The notes under the pieces are model-generated. The model worked only from the letters and a program-made list of their open reading frames with translations, made no database searches and was not told where the DNA came from. From Pseudonocardia sp. HH130630-07 (lineage in GTDB: Bacteria; Actinomycetota; Actinomycetes; Mycobacteriales; Pseudonocardiaceae), in the NCBI RefSeq assembly GCF_001698125.1, contig NZ_CP013854.1:5890001-5954000 (forward strand): a stretch of 64,000 nt of DNA. The letters run 5' to 3'. This document shows positions 41,807 to 50,473 of this stretch, piece after piece. The stretch's first letter is position 1; the number at the start of each line of letters is the position of its first letter. The position numbers and the translations under genes were made by a program.

Positions 41807-42957
41807 ATGACGTCATCATCGTACCGCGGCGAGCACGACGCGGACCGGATGCAGGCCGACGTGGAGCCTACGCGCGCCTGGAGTCCCCCACCGGCGACGC
41901 GGCGCGCCTCGACGCGTTGCTGGAGGTCGTGGCCGGCACCTGGCGCGACCTCGGTGCCCGGACCCGGCCGGTCCCGGCCGCCGACGGAGCGCACCTCCTC
42001 GTCGAGATCGACGGCACGGCCGACCGGGCCGGCGAGGCGCCGGTGCTGTGCCTCGGCCACCACGACACCGTCTGGCCGGCGGGGACCCTCGACGGACCGG
42101 TCCCGCTGCGGGTGGCCCCCGGTCCCGGCGGGGACGTCCTGCACGGCCCGGGCGTCTACGACATGAAGGGCGGCCTGGTCGTGCTGGAGACGGCCGTCCG
42201 CGCGCTGCGCGCGTCCGGCCGCGGGCACCGGCCGATCCACGTATGCGTCGTCGCCGACGAGGAGGTCGGCTCCCCCACCGCGCGCGACCTGGTCCGGGCG
42301 CGGGCGCGGGACAGCGTCGCCGTGCTCGGGTTCGAACCCCCGCACCCGGACGGCGCGCTCAAGACCGCCCGCTGGGGCAGCACCCGGCTGCGGCTGACCT
42401 GCACCGGGCGGGAGTCGCACGCCGCGCTCGCCCCCGAGGACGGCGTCTCCGCGGTGGACGAACTGGTCGACCAGCTCGTCGCCGCCCGGGCGCTGGCGGT
42501 CGCGACGCCCGGGGTGCTGTGCAACGCCGGCACGCTCGGCGGCGGTGGGCGGACGAACGTCGTCGCCGGTCACGCCTGGTGCGATCTCGGCCTGCGGTTC
42601 GAGACACCGGCCGCGGAGACCGCCGTCCTGGACCGGCTGGCCGCGCCCGAGCCGGTCCGTCCCGGCGCGGTGGTGCGCGGGGAGATCCTCGCCTCCCGGC
42701 CACCATGGCCCGGCGGCCCCGGCTGCGCGGAGCTGCTGGCGCTCGCCGCGCGGGCCGGTGCGGCCTGCGGCCAGGACGTCGACGGCCGGCCCGCCCGGGG
42801 CGCCGCCGACACGAACCTCGTGGGCGACCTCGGCGTCCCGGTCCTCGACGGTCTCGGGCCACAGGGCCGGGGTGCGCACGCCCCGGACGAGCAGATCCGC
42901 CTGGACTCGCTGCCCGAACGCGCCGCGCTGGTCACCGAACTGCTGGCCGCGCTCTGA
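41807..42957 (+). CDS. M20-family amidohydrolase (N-acylamino acid deacylase), with apparent 5' frameshift
   Basis: This zinc-dependent M20 peptidase relative (CPG2/ArgE/DapE) has GHHDTVWP (His ligand), GVYDMKGGLVVLE (bridging Asp), ADEEVGS (catalytic Glu and metal Glu) and GFEPPHPDGALKTARWGS, with a dimerisation domain near the middle. In frame 1 the match begins upstream of any start codon (RLESPTGDAARLDALLEVV, coded from about 41875), but the only good start, the ATG at 41807, lies in frame 2; the two frames meet near 41866. So either one base is wrong or missing or the gene is broken; a TTG at 41917 would lose a conserved part. Expected job: hydrolysis of N-acyl-L-amino acids after racemisation. 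Confidence 0.72.
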
Positions 42958-42979
42958 CGTCGCGCCCACCACACGCGAA

Positions 42980-43013
42980 GGCGCCCGCCCTCCGGGGACG
43001 GAGGACGGGCGCC
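42980..43013. terminator. Bidirectional terminator hairpin
   Basis: A 14-bp stem (42980-42993 with 43000-43013; one G-T pair) closes a 6-nt loop between the convergent M20 and DUF3159 genes. The high GC content and place between two gene ends make this a firm terminator call despite the lack of a T tract. Confidence 0.8.
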
Positions 43014-43027
43014 GCGGGAGAAGGGGA

Positions 43028-43723
43028 TCAGGACCGGGGCAGCAGCCGCTTGCTCGTCCGGCGGAACGCCCACACCACGACCAGCGCACCCACGATCGTC
43101 AGCGGGGTACCCATCGCCACCCGCGCGATCGCCAGACCACCGGTGGTGTCGATCGCGTACAGCCAGTACTGCACCACGAACCGGGCGCCGAACACCGCGG
43201 CCGCGGCCAGCGTCGCGATGTCGTGGGCCCGCAGGCTCGGCCGGTCGGCCCGCCAGTCATGGGTGTTGCCGTGCACCGCGTTCCAGATCAGCCCGGTCAC
43301 CGGCCGGCGGGCCAGCACCGACACCGCCGTGACCACGAACCCGGCCAGCGCCGCCCAGATCCCGATCGCGAAGAAGTCCTTCGCCGACCCGGTCCAGGCC
43401 ACCAGACCGACCGCCACGCCCACCGCGATCAGGCCGCCGACCGCCGAGGAGAACCGCTCCCCGCGGACCAGCCGGAACACGGTCAGCAGTACCGCGACGC
43501 CGACCGAGACCGCGATCGTGACCGGCAGTGGCAGGAACGCGTTGGCGGCGGCGAAGACGACGACCGGGACCGTGGAGTAGACGAACCCCATCGGGCCGCC
43601 CATCTGGTCGAGCATCGACGCCGCCGAGGCCGGCGTCGCCGACGGCGCCGCCGGCGTGGCGGTCGGGTGCTCGGTGGGGGTCACGCCCTCGTCGCGTTCC
43701 CGGTTCAGGTCGGTCATCGTCAT
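43028..43723 (-). CDS. DUF3159-family membrane protein
   Basis: This 231-residue actinobacterial membrane protein has a low-complexity Pro/Thr/Ala N-terminal tail (about 35 residues) and six hydrophobic segments. YSTVPVVVFAAANAFLPLPV, FRLVRGERF, ARRPVTGLIWNAVHG and FGARFVVQYWLYAID are the recurring DUF3159 features. Function unknown. The ATG at 43723 has GAGGGG upstream; an ATG at 43717 is equally possible. It is not part of the neighbouring operons. Confidence 0.82.
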   Translation of the reverse strand: MTMTDLNRERDEGVTPTEHPTATPAAPSATPASAASMLDQMGGPMGFVYSTVPVVVFAAANAFLPLPVTIAVSVGVAVLLTVFRLVRGERFSSAVGGLIAVGVAVGLVAWTGSAKDFFAIGIWAALAGFVVTAVSVLARRPVTGLIWNAVHGNTHDWRADRPSLRAHDIATLAAAAVFGARFVVQYWLYAIDTTGGLAIARVAMGTPLTIVGALVVVWAFRRTSKRLLPRS

Positions 43724-43788
43724 CTCGCCCCTCTGGTCGTACCCGGTTGCAGCAACAGACAAGACCGTGACGCTGCGGCACACTCAAA

Positions 43789-44526
43789 TCAGGGTGACCG
43801 GCGCCACACCGGGACCTCAGCCCGCGTCGGGGCCGCGACGCGCAGGGGATCCTCGAGCGACATCGTCGCCCGCTCGCTGGAGCGGACGTGGTCGCGCATC
43901 GCGAACTCCGCCCCGAACCCGTCCTTCTCCCGCACCAGTTCGAGAACCCGCCGGTGCTCCGCTGACGACGCCCCGAGCCGGCCGGGCCGGCTCAGCGACG
44001 CCGAGACCAGCCGGTGGTACGCGAGCTGGTTCATGAGCGTGCGGTAGTGCGCCAGCAGCCGGGTGTTGTCGGCCCCGGTGACGACCAGCTCGTGGAAGTC
44101 GTGGACCAGTGCCGCGTAGGCCTCGGCGTCCCCACGGGCCACGGCCCGGTCCGAGCGTTCGAGGTTGTCCTCGATGCGGTCGAGCACCTCGGTGGCGCCC
44201 CGGGCGGCGAGCAGCCGGGCCGCCATGCCCTCCAGCATCTCCTTGAGCTCGAACAGCTCGACCAGCTCACGCCGGCTCGGGACCCGGACGAAGGTGCCCA
44301 CCCGGGGCCGGATCTCGACCAGGCCCTCGATCTGCAACTGCTTCAGCGCCTCGCGGACCGGCGTCCGGCTGACGTCGAACTCGGTGGCCAGGGCCAGCTC
44401 GGACAGTGGCTGCCCCGGCTGCCGGGTCCCGCTGACGATGGCGTCGCGCAGACCGTCCAGCACCCGGGCCTGCGCACCGCGGCGACCGTTCGCAGGGGCC
44501 TCGTCACTCCCGGTACCGGCCTGCAC
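43789..44526 (-). CDS. GntR-family transcriptional regulator, FCD subfamily
   Basis: This 245-residue regulator has an HTH (LSELALATEFDVSRTPVREA, LKQLQIEGLVEIRPRVGTFV, about residues 41-80) and an FCD domain (ELVELFELKEMLEGMAARLL, DFHELVVTGADN, HYRTLMNQLAYHR, EHRRVLELVREKD). It ends the minus-strand monooxygenase operon, 21 bp after the RibB-like gene. It is a close paralogue of the truncated GntR gene at the other end of the operon, with a 43-bp stretch identical at DNA level (coding for the C-terminal RDHVRSSERAT region), which points to a fairly recent duplication. Confidence 0.88.
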   Translation of the reverse strand: MQAGTGSDEAPANGRRGAQARVLDGLRDAIVSGTRQPGQPLSELALATEFDVSRTPVREALKQLQIEGLVEIRPRVGTFVRVPSRRELVELFELKEMLEGMAARLLAARGATEVLDRIEDNLERSDRAVARGDAEAYAALVHDFHELVVTGADNTRLLAHYRTLMNQLAYHRLVSASLSRPGRLGASSAEHRRVLELVREKDGFGAEFAMRDHVRSSERATMSLEDPLRVAAPTRAEVPVWRRSP

Positions 44527-44547
44527 ACCGCGAGCCTATCCCGGGCC

Positions 44548-45303
44548 TCAGGCGCTGCCCACCCACCGCCGGTCGGTGTCGGCGGCGCCGGTGTGGCCGG
44601 CGTGGTGGTGGTCGTGCCGGGTGCGGTACCGCACCAGCCGGGCGACGTCGAGGACGGGCACGCCGTGCCGGGCACCCAGCTCCACGGTCCCGGCCCGGTC
44701 CGCGGTGCGGCCGCCGCCCGCGGTCCCGGGATCGGTCACCACGTCGGCGATCAGGCCGACCGCGGGCAGCCCGGCCAGCCGGCACAGGTCCACGGCCGCC
44801 TCGGCGTGCCCCGGCCGGGCGAGCACCCCACCGGGCCGGGCACGCAGCGGCAGCACGTGACCGGGCCGGGTCAGGTCCGCGGCCACGCTCTCCGGGTCGG
44901 CCAGCACGCGGGCCGTGCGGGCCCGGTCGCGGGCGCTGATCCCGGTGCCGACGCCGGTCGCCGCGTCGACCGACACCGTGAACCCGGTGCCGTGCGGACC
45001 GGTGTCGTGCCAGAGCATCGGGGGCAGGCCGAGCACGTCGGCCCGGTCCGGCTCCATCGGCACCCGCAGCAGGCCGGAGGTGTGCCGGACCATCCAGGCC
45101 ACCCCGGCCGGGCCGGCCAGCGCGGCGGGCAGGACCGCGACGCACTCCGCGCCGCCGCCGGCTGCCCGGTCGGCGGTGGTGCGGTCGGCCGCGTCGGCGC
45201 AGACGAGGACCGGGCGCCCCGCCCGCAGGGCGTCGAGCGCACGGGTGAGCGGGTCACACGGCGACGGCGGCCGCGGCGCGACCGGTTCGGCCACCGCGGT
45301 CAC
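44548..45303 (-). CDS. RibB-like protein (3,4-dihydroxy-2-butanone 4-phosphate synthase fold) lacking the acidic loop
   Basis: This 251-residue RibB homologue keeps the family's middle and end: MVRHTSGLLRVPM, HGTGFTVSVDAATGVGTGIS, ARDRARTARVLADP, LTRPGHVLPLRARPGGVLAR and GHAEAAVDLCRLAG. However, the N-terminal metal-binding DRENEGD-type loop of RibB is replaced by CADAADRTTADRAAGGG, so the canonical Mg-dependent reaction on ribulose 5-phosphate is doubtful. GTG start overlaps the flavin-reductase stop (GTGA). A RibB copy in a flavin monooxygenase operon would normally be read as extra flavin supply; here a changed or lost activity must be considered. Confidence 0.78.
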   Translation of the reverse strand: MTAVAEPVAPRPPSPCDPLTRALDALRAGRPVLVCADAADRTTADRAAGGGAECVAVLPAALAGPAGVAWMVRHTSGLLRVPMEPDRADVLGLPPMLWHDTGPHGTGFTVSVDAATGVGTGISARDRARTARVLADPESVAADLTRPGHVLPLRARPGGVLARPGHAEAAVDLCRLAGLPAVGLIADVVTDPGTAGGGRTADRAGTVELGARHGVPVLDVARLVRYRTRHDHHHAGHTGAADTDRRWVGSA

Positions 45304-45833
45304 GACGCCGCCCCCAGGCTGGCCAGTGCGTGGAACCCGCTCTCGTGGAACACGAGCGGTCCGCGACCGGGGTGGGTGCACTGGCGGTGCACCCGCAGCA
45401 GCACGAGATCGTGGTCGCCCGCGGTCACCGCGCTCTCCACCGAGCAGTCGAGCCACGCCGAGGCGCCGCCGAGCAGCACCGCCCCGTCCGCGGTGCGGTG
45501 CAGGTCGAGCCCGGCGAACCGGTCGCCCTGCTTGGAGGCCAGCTGCCGGCAGATGCGGTCCTGGCCGTCGCCCAGTACCGACAGCCCGAGCCGGGCCCGG
45601 TCACGCAGCCGCGGCCAGGTCGTCGACGTGTGCTGCACGCACAGCCCGACCAGCGGCGGATCGAGCGAGACGGCCACGAACGAGCTCGCGGCCAGGCCCA
45701 CCGGGACCCGGTCGTCGTCGAGCGCGCAGACGGCGGTGACGCCGCTCGGGAACCGTCCGAACACCTGCCGGAGCCCGGCGGTGTCCACGGTGCCGCCGGC
45801 CCCGCCGGTGATGGTGGGGATCAACTCGGACAC
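45300..45833 (-). CDS. Flavin reductase domain protein
   Basis: This 177-residue protein is of the small-component flavin reductase family (HpaC/SnaC type): FGRFPSGVTAVCALDDDRVP at about 26-45, GLAASSFVAVSLDPPLVGLC near 47-66, then WPRLRDRARLGLSVL and GDHDLVLLRVHR. It reduces FMN or FAD with NAD(P)H and hands it to a monooxygenase; the LLM-type oxygenase in the same operon is the obvious partner. GTG start, with AGGAGG upstream, 14 bp after the aldehyde dehydrogenase gene. Confidence 0.9.
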   Translation of the reverse strand: MSELIPTITGGAGGTVDTAGLRQVFGRFPSGVTAVCALDDDRVPVGLAASSFVAVSLDPPLVGLCVQHTSTTWPRLRDRARLGLSVLGDGQDRICRQLASKQGDRFAGLDLHRTADGAVLLGGASAWLDCSVESAVTAGDHDLVLLRVHRQCTHPGRGPLVFHESGFHALASLGAAS

Positions 45834-45847
45834 GGGTGTCCTCCTCC

Positions 45848-47377
45848 CTAGGACCGCAGGACGAACGGGTCGCCCGCGGGCTCGTCGCTGGTGTTGACCC
45901 AGACGCTCTTCAACCGCGTGTACTCGCGGACGACCTCGGTGCCGTGCTCGACGCCGAGACCGGAGGTCTTGAACCCGGACCGGGGCGACATCGGCGACAT
46001 CGCGCGGTACATGTTCACCCAGACCGTCCCGGCGTCGAGGGCCGCCGCGGCCCGGTGCGCCCGGGCGAGGTCACGGGTCCAGATCCCGGCCGCGAGGCCG
46101 TAGTTCGTGTCGTTCGCGATCCGCAGGGCCTCGGCGTCGTCGTCGAACGGGATGATCGCGACGACCGGGCCGAAGATCTCCTCCCGGCACATCCGGGTGT
46201 CGTTGGACAGGCCGGTGAACACGGTCGGCTCGTGGAACCAGCCACCGAGCCCGGTGTCCGGGCGGCCTCCGCCGTGCGCGACCACCCCGCCGTCCGCCCG
46301 GCCGGCCGCGACGTACTCCTCGACCTTCGCCAGCTGGGCGGGCATCGCGAGCGGGCCGAGCTCGGTGCCATCGGCCAGCGGGTCGCCGATCCGGATCGTG
46401 CGCGCCCTGGCGACCACCCGTTCGACCAGCTCGTCGTAGACCGAACGGTGGGCGAGCACCCGGCTGCCGGCGATACAGGTCTGCCCGGCGGCGGCGAAGA
46501 TCCCGGCGATGACGCCGTTGGCCGCGCTGGCGACGTCGGCGTCGGCGAACACGAGCTGCGGGGACTTGCCGCCCAGCTCCAGCCCGGCCCGCACCAGCCG
46601 CCGCCCGGCCCGCTCGGCGATCCACGACCCGGTCGCGGTGCTGCCGGTGAACGACAGCTTGGCGACGTCGGCGTGGTCGACCAGGGGTGCCCCGGCGTCC
46701 GCGCCGTAGCCGGTCACGACGTTCACCGCACCCGCCGGGAACCCGGCCTGCTCGAACAGCGGGGCGAGCGCCAGCATCGACGCACTGGTGTACTCCGACG
46801 GCTTGACGACGGCGGTGTTGCCGCAGGCCAGCAGCGGCGCGAGCTTCGCGACGGTGAGCGTCAGCGGCGAGTTCCACGGTGTGATCGCACCGACCACGCC
46901 GACCGGCTCGCGCAGCGTGTAGTTGAGGACGTCGACGCTGCTGGCCGGGATCGTCTCGCCGTGGATCTTGTCGGCCAGCCCGGCGTAGTAGAAGAAGTAC
47001 TCGGGGAGCCCGGCGAGCTGGGCGGTCATCTCGCGCAGCAGCTTGCCGTTGTCGGTGCTCTCGGTGCGCGCGAGCTCCGCGGCGTGCTCCCCGACCAGCT
47101 CGCCCATCCGGCGCAGCAGCGCGCCGCGGCGGGTCTGGGACAGCCGGCGCCAGCCGGGCGACTCGAACGTGCGGCGGGCCGCGGCCACGGCCCGGTCGAC
47201 GTCCTCCGCGGTTCCCCGCGCGGCCTCGTACCAGGGCTGCCCGGTGGTCGGGTTGTCGCTGGTGAAGTACTCGCCACCGGCCGGCGGGACGCGCTCGCCG
47301 GCGATCAGGTGGTCGTGCCGCGGCAGCGGCGCGGTGGTCGGCTCCGACGCCGCGGGGGCGTCCGGCGTGGTCGTCAT
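45848..47377 (-). CDS. NAD(P)-dependent aldehyde dehydrogenase
   Basis: This 509-residue enzyme of the ALDH superfamily shows GAITPWNSPLTLTVAKLAPL near 165 (nucleotide/active-site Asn), FTGSTATGSWIAERA near 242, LELGGKSPQLVF near 265 (catalytic Glu) and AGQTCIAGSRV near 300 (nucleophilic Cys), ending with EEIFGPVVAIIPF. It should oxidise the aldehyde formed in the monooxygenase pathway. I chose the ATG at 47377, which overlaps the hydrolase stop by 4 nt; longer frames upstream are shadows. Confidence 0.9.
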   Translation of the reverse strand: MTTTPDAPAASEPTTAPLPRHDHLIAGERVPPAGGEYFTSDNPTTGQPWYEAARGTAEDVDRAVAAARRTFESPGWRRLSQTRRGALLRRMGELVGEHAAELARTESTDNGKLLREMTAQLAGLPEYFFYYAGLADKIHGETIPASSVDVLNYTLREPVGVVGAITPWNSPLTLTVAKLAPLLACGNTAVVKPSEYTSASMLALAPLFEQAGFPAGAVNVVTGYGADAGAPLVDHADVAKLSFTGSTATGSWIAERAGRRLVRAGLELGGKSPQLVFADADVASAANGVIAGIFAAAGQTCIAGSRVLAHRSVYDELVERVVARARTIRIGDPLADGTELGPLAMPAQLAKVEEYVAAGRADGGVVAHGGGRPDTGLGGWFHEPTVFTGLSNDTRMCREEIFGPVVAIIPFDDDAEALRIANDTNYGLAAGIWTRDLARAHRAAAALDAGTVWVNMYRAMSPMSPRSGFKTSGLGVEHGTEVVREYTRLKSVWVNTSDEPAGDPFVLRS

Positions 47378-48153
47378 CGGGCCAGTGCTCCAGTGCTCGG
47401 ATCGGTCGGTGTGCGGGGCGGGGTCTCGCGGATCGCGGCGAGTACCGCGTCCGGGCGCTCCAGCGGGAGCAGGTGCCGGGCTCCGGGGACGATCACGGCC
47501 CGGCCGTGCGGGACCCGGTCGGCGAGGCCCTCGGACATCGCCGGGGTGGATCCCGGGTCGTCCGCCCCGGTCGTGGCGACCACCGGGGCGCCCAGCCGGG
47601 GCAGCTCGGGCCAGAGCTCGGCGTCGGCGGTGGCGAACACCTCGTAGCAGGCCAGGTAGGACGCCGGCCGGTTCGCGCCGAGGACCGAGCGCATCCGGTC
47701 GGCCGTCCCCGGCTCGGCGGCCCGCCAGGACGGCGAGAACCACCGCTCGACGGCCGCGTCGAACGTCGCCGGGAGGTCCGAGCGCGCCGCGCGGAGCCGG
47801 TCCAGGACGGCGGCCCGCTGCGCGTCGCTACGGTCCGCGACGCCGCTGACCAGGGTCAGCGCGGCGACCCGGTCCGGGCGGTCGAGCGCGACCCGGGTGG
47901 CGACCAGCGCGCCGAGCGAGAACCCGACCAGGTGCAGCGGCCGCTCCCCCGCCCGGTCGAGCAGCGCGGCCACCGGCGCCGCGAGGTCGGACAGGGTGCT
48001 GCCGGCCGGGGCGTCCGGCGCCGTCCCGTGCCCGAGCAGGTCCGGGGCGTGCACGGTCCGGCCCTCGCCGGCCAGGCCCGGCACGACGCGGTCCCACACG
48101 GTGTGGTCCAGGCCCACCCCGTGCAGCAGGACCACGTCGGCCGGCCGGCTCAC
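47374..48153 (-). CDS. Alpha/beta hydrolase
   Basis: This 259-residue hydrolase has the oxyanion HG motif (VVLLHGVGLDHTVWD), the nucleophile elbow GFSLGALVA near residue 86, an Asp in TTGADDPGSTPAM and the final His in GARHLLPLERPDAVLA. It resembles 3-oxoadipate enol-lactonase-type hydrolases. GTG start overlaps the stop of the DUF1185 gene. It probably opens a lactone or ester made by the monooxygenase (inference). Confidence 0.88.
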   Translation of the reverse strand: MSRPADVVLLHGVGLDHTVWDRVVPGLAGEGRTVHAPDLLGHGTAPDAPAGSTLSDLAAPVAALLDRAGERPLHLVGFSLGALVATRVALDRPDRVAALTLVSGVADRSDAQRAAVLDRLRAARSDLPATFDAAVERWFSPSWRAAEPGTADRMRSVLGANRPASYLACYEVFATADAELWPELPRLGAPVVATTGADDPGSTPAMSEGLADRVPHGRAVIVPGARHLLPLERPDAVLAAIRETPPRTPTDPSTGALAR

Positions 48154-48707
48154 TTCTCGCTCGCCAGCGGTGCGAGCCGGGCCTGCGGCCTGCCCTGGGC
48201 CGCGGCGGCCAGGCCGACCACGATCTCGTCGGCGCGCGGGCCGTCCGGCACCCGGGCCTCCACGGTCTGGTGGTGCGAGCGGATGGTGGCGTCGGTGACG
48301 TGCTTGAGCGGGATGTCGAACACCGTCCCGGCGGCGGCGCGCTTCTCCACGGCGGGGAGCAGCGTCGTCGCGTCGGCGGCGTCGCGGAAGTGGTTGCCGA
48401 ACTTCAGGGTGTGGATCAGTCCGGAGCCGTGTTCGATCTCCCCGTCGAGCCCGACGATGGCGGCCTTGCCGAACGCCTCCACCGGTGCGCCGAGGGCGGC
48501 CACCACCCGGTCGGAGAGCAGCTTGCCGAGCTCCGGGGCGACCTCGTCGATCGTGGGGCCGAGATCGTCGACGAAGCCCCGCCCGGCCCACGGGTTCTCG
48601 ATGACGGCGAGGACGACGGCGACCCGGGCCGCGGGCTCGACCGGTCGGCCGCCCTCGGTGTGGATCTCGTCGACGACGGTGTGGACGGTGCGGATCGTGA
48701 CGCTCAC
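48150..48707 (-). CDS. DUF1185 (amino acid synthesis family) protein, second copy
   Basis: This 185-residue member of the AA_synth (PF06684) family has NPWAGRGFVDDLGPTIDEV, VEAFGKAAIVGLDGEIEHGS, LIHTLKFGNHFRDA and RSHHQTVEARVPDGPRADEI. The family's biochemical function is not known to me; it recurs in catabolic clusters with flavin monooxygenases. It is similar to the next gene along its whole length. GTG start overlaps the preceding stop. Confidence 0.82.
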   Translation of the reverse strand: MSVTIRTVHTVVDEIHTEGGRPVEPAARVAVVLAVIENPWAGRGFVDDLGPTIDEVAPELGKLLSDRVVAALGAPVEAFGKAAIVGLDGEIEHGSGLIHTLKFGNHFRDAADATTLLPAVEKRAAAGTVFDIPLKHVTDATIRSHHQTVEARVPDGPRADEIVVGLAAAAQGRPQARLAPLASEK

Positions 48708-49342
48708 GAGACGGGCTCCCTCTGATCGGACGTGCGGGCGGACCGGCCGTTGCGGCGGTCCAGGACGTGGTCGGCGAGTGCGGCGTCGGTACGCCGGTCC
48801 CCGATCCGGGCGTTCGGCCGAGGTCCGTCCGACGCGGCCGCGATGACGGCGATCTCGCCGGGACGCGGTCCGTCGGGGACCCGGACGGTGATGGTCTGGT
48901 AGTGCGATCGGGTCGCGGCGTGCTCCTTGTGCCACAACGGGACCGTCAGCGGTGTACCGGCACCGGCGCGCTGGTCGGAGAACACGATGATCGACTCGCC
49001 GCCGGTCCGGTGGCGCAGCACGTCGCCGAAGAACGGGGTGTGGATCAGGGCCCCGGCGTGCTCGATCTCGCCGTCGAGCCCGACGATCGCGGCCTTGCCG
49101 AACGCCTCCACCCCGGTCGCGCCACCGAGCGCGGCGAGCAGCCGGTCGGACAGCGCGTGCGCGATCTCCGGCGCCAGCGCGGCGGCCTCGCGCGACAGGT
49201 CGTCCTGGACGCCGCGGCCCAGCCACGGGTTCGCGACGACCGCCACCGCGGCCGCCCGCCGGACCGGGGTCCGGACCGGCCGCCCGAGCTCGTGCAGGCT
49301 CTCCTCGACGACGGTGACGACGCGGCGGATCGCGCCGGTCAC
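48704..49342 (-). CDS. DUF1185 (amino acid synthesis family) protein, first copy
   Basis: This 212-residue protein shares with its neighbour NPWLGRGVQDDLSREAA, VEAFGKAAIVGLDGEIEHAG, LIHTPFFGDVLRHRTGGES and RSHYQTITVRVPDGPRPGEI, plus a longer C-terminal tail. The tandem pair probably forms a hetero-oligomer or arose by duplication. GTG start at 49342 overlaps the LLM monooxygenase stop. Confidence 0.82.
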   Translation of the reverse strand: MTGAIRRVVTVVEESLHELGRPVRTPVRRAAAVAVVANPWLGRGVQDDLSREAAALAPEIAHALSDRLLAALGGATGVEAFGKAAIVGLDGEIEHAGALIHTPFFGDVLRHRTGGESIIVFSDQRAGAGTPLTVPLWHKEHAATRSHYQTITVRVPDGPRPGEIAVIAAASDGPRPNARIGDRRTDAALADHVLDRRNGRSARTSDQREPVS

Positions 49343-50472
49343 GCGGAACTCCCGGCGAACTGCGGCATGACCTTCTCGGCGAACAGCTCGAAGCTGCGCA
49401 TCGCCTTGCCGTGCTCCAGACCGGGGTGCGTGGTCCAGAGCAGCAGGTCCTGCAGGTTCAGCTCCTGCTGCAGCTCGTGCACCTTCTCCGCGACGTGGTC
49501 GGGGGTGCCCACCAGCAGGTTGCGCTCGGCGAGGAAGTCGTAGTCCAGCACCCGGCCGGTGATGTCCTCCCCCACCTCGCGCAGGTTGTTCAGCCCGCGC
49601 CAGTGGCAGATCCACCGGTAGGAGGTCAGCAGCGCCTCCTCGAAGTCGGCCCTGGCCTGCTCCATGGTGTCCGCGACGTAGACGTCGCGGACCAGCGACA
49701 GCCCGGCCCCCAGCGCGGCCTCGGTCCCGGTCGCCTCGCTCAGGGTGTCCCGGTAGAGCTCGAAGCGGCCCTTCAGCTCGGAGATCGGCGGCATCCAGAA
49801 GATGCCCTTCATCCCGGAGCGGGCCGCGCTCTGGATGGAGCGCGGGGTGTCGATCACCTGCGAGATCGGCGGGTGCGGGCGCTGGAAGGACTGCGGCACG
49901 ACCTTCAGACGGTCCAGCGTCCCGTCCGCACCCACGAACTCCGGCGACGGCGGCGAGAGCGGGTGGTCCCAGCCGATGCCGGGCGCCGGGTAGGTGTAGA
50001 AGTCGCCGGAGTGGGAGAAGAACTCCCCGGACCACGCCTTGCGGAGCACCTCGAGGGTCTCCTCGAACAGCGCGCGGTTCTGCTCCTGGTCCCGCGGGTC
50101 GGCCGTGGGGTTGAGGTTCATGGCCTCCCGGCCGTAGAGCCCGCGCCCCACGGCGACCTCGGCCCGGCCGCGGGACATCTGGTCGAGCATCGCGATGTCC
50201 TCGGCCAGGCGCATCGGGTTCCAGAAGGTCACGATGTTCGCGGCCTGGCCGATCCGGATCCGCTCGGTGCGGGCCGCGATGTCGGCGCCCATCAGCACCG
50301 GGTTCGGGACCAGCTCGTAGCCCTCGTGCCCGAAGTGGTGCTCGGTGTACCAGATGGAGTGGTAGCCGGCGGTGTCGGCGTAGGTCGCGACGTCACGGAT
50401 CTCGTCGAGCACGCCGGCGACGTCGTCGAGCCTGCCGGGTGCCCCGACGTTGTGGAAGATGGAGAAGCGCAT
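49339..50472 (-). CDS. LLM-class flavin-dependent monooxygenase
   Basis: This 377-residue bacterial-luciferase-like protein begins MRFSIFHNVGAPG and shows SIWYTEHHFGHEGYELVPNP near 39-58 (conserved EHH), ERIRIGQAANIVTFWNPMRLAEDIAML, GRAEVAVGRGLYGREAMNLN near 105 and GTPDHVAEKVHEL near the end. It uses reduced FMN and oxygen, with the flavin reductase of the operon as supplier. AAGGAG precedes the ATG, inside the end of the truncated GntR gene. First intact gene of the operon; substrate unknown. Confidence 0.92.
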   Translation of the reverse strand: MRFSIFHNVGAPGRLDDVAGVLDEIRDVATYADTAGYHSIWYTEHHFGHEGYELVPNPVLMGADIAARTERIRIGQAANIVTFWNPMRLAEDIAMLDQMSRGRAEVAVGRGLYGREAMNLNPTADPRDQEQNRALFEETLEVLRKAWSGEFFSHSGDFYTYPAPGIGWDHPLSPPSPEFVGADGTLDRLKVVPQSFQRPHPPISQVIDTPRSIQSAARSGMKGIFWMPPISELKGRFELYRDTLSEATGTEAALGAGLSLVRDVYVADTMEQARADFEEALLTSYRWICHWRGLNNLREVGEDITGRVLDYDFLAERNLLVGTPDHVAEKVHELQQELNLQDLLLWTTHPGLEHGKAMRSFELFAEKVMPQFAGSSA

Positions 50473-50473
50473 C

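Noticed and set aside
45836..47647. 603-residue plus-strand frame opposite the aldehyde dehydrogenase
   Set aside because: Composition of an antisense shadow; the aldehyde dehydrogenase has all catalytic residues on the other strand.
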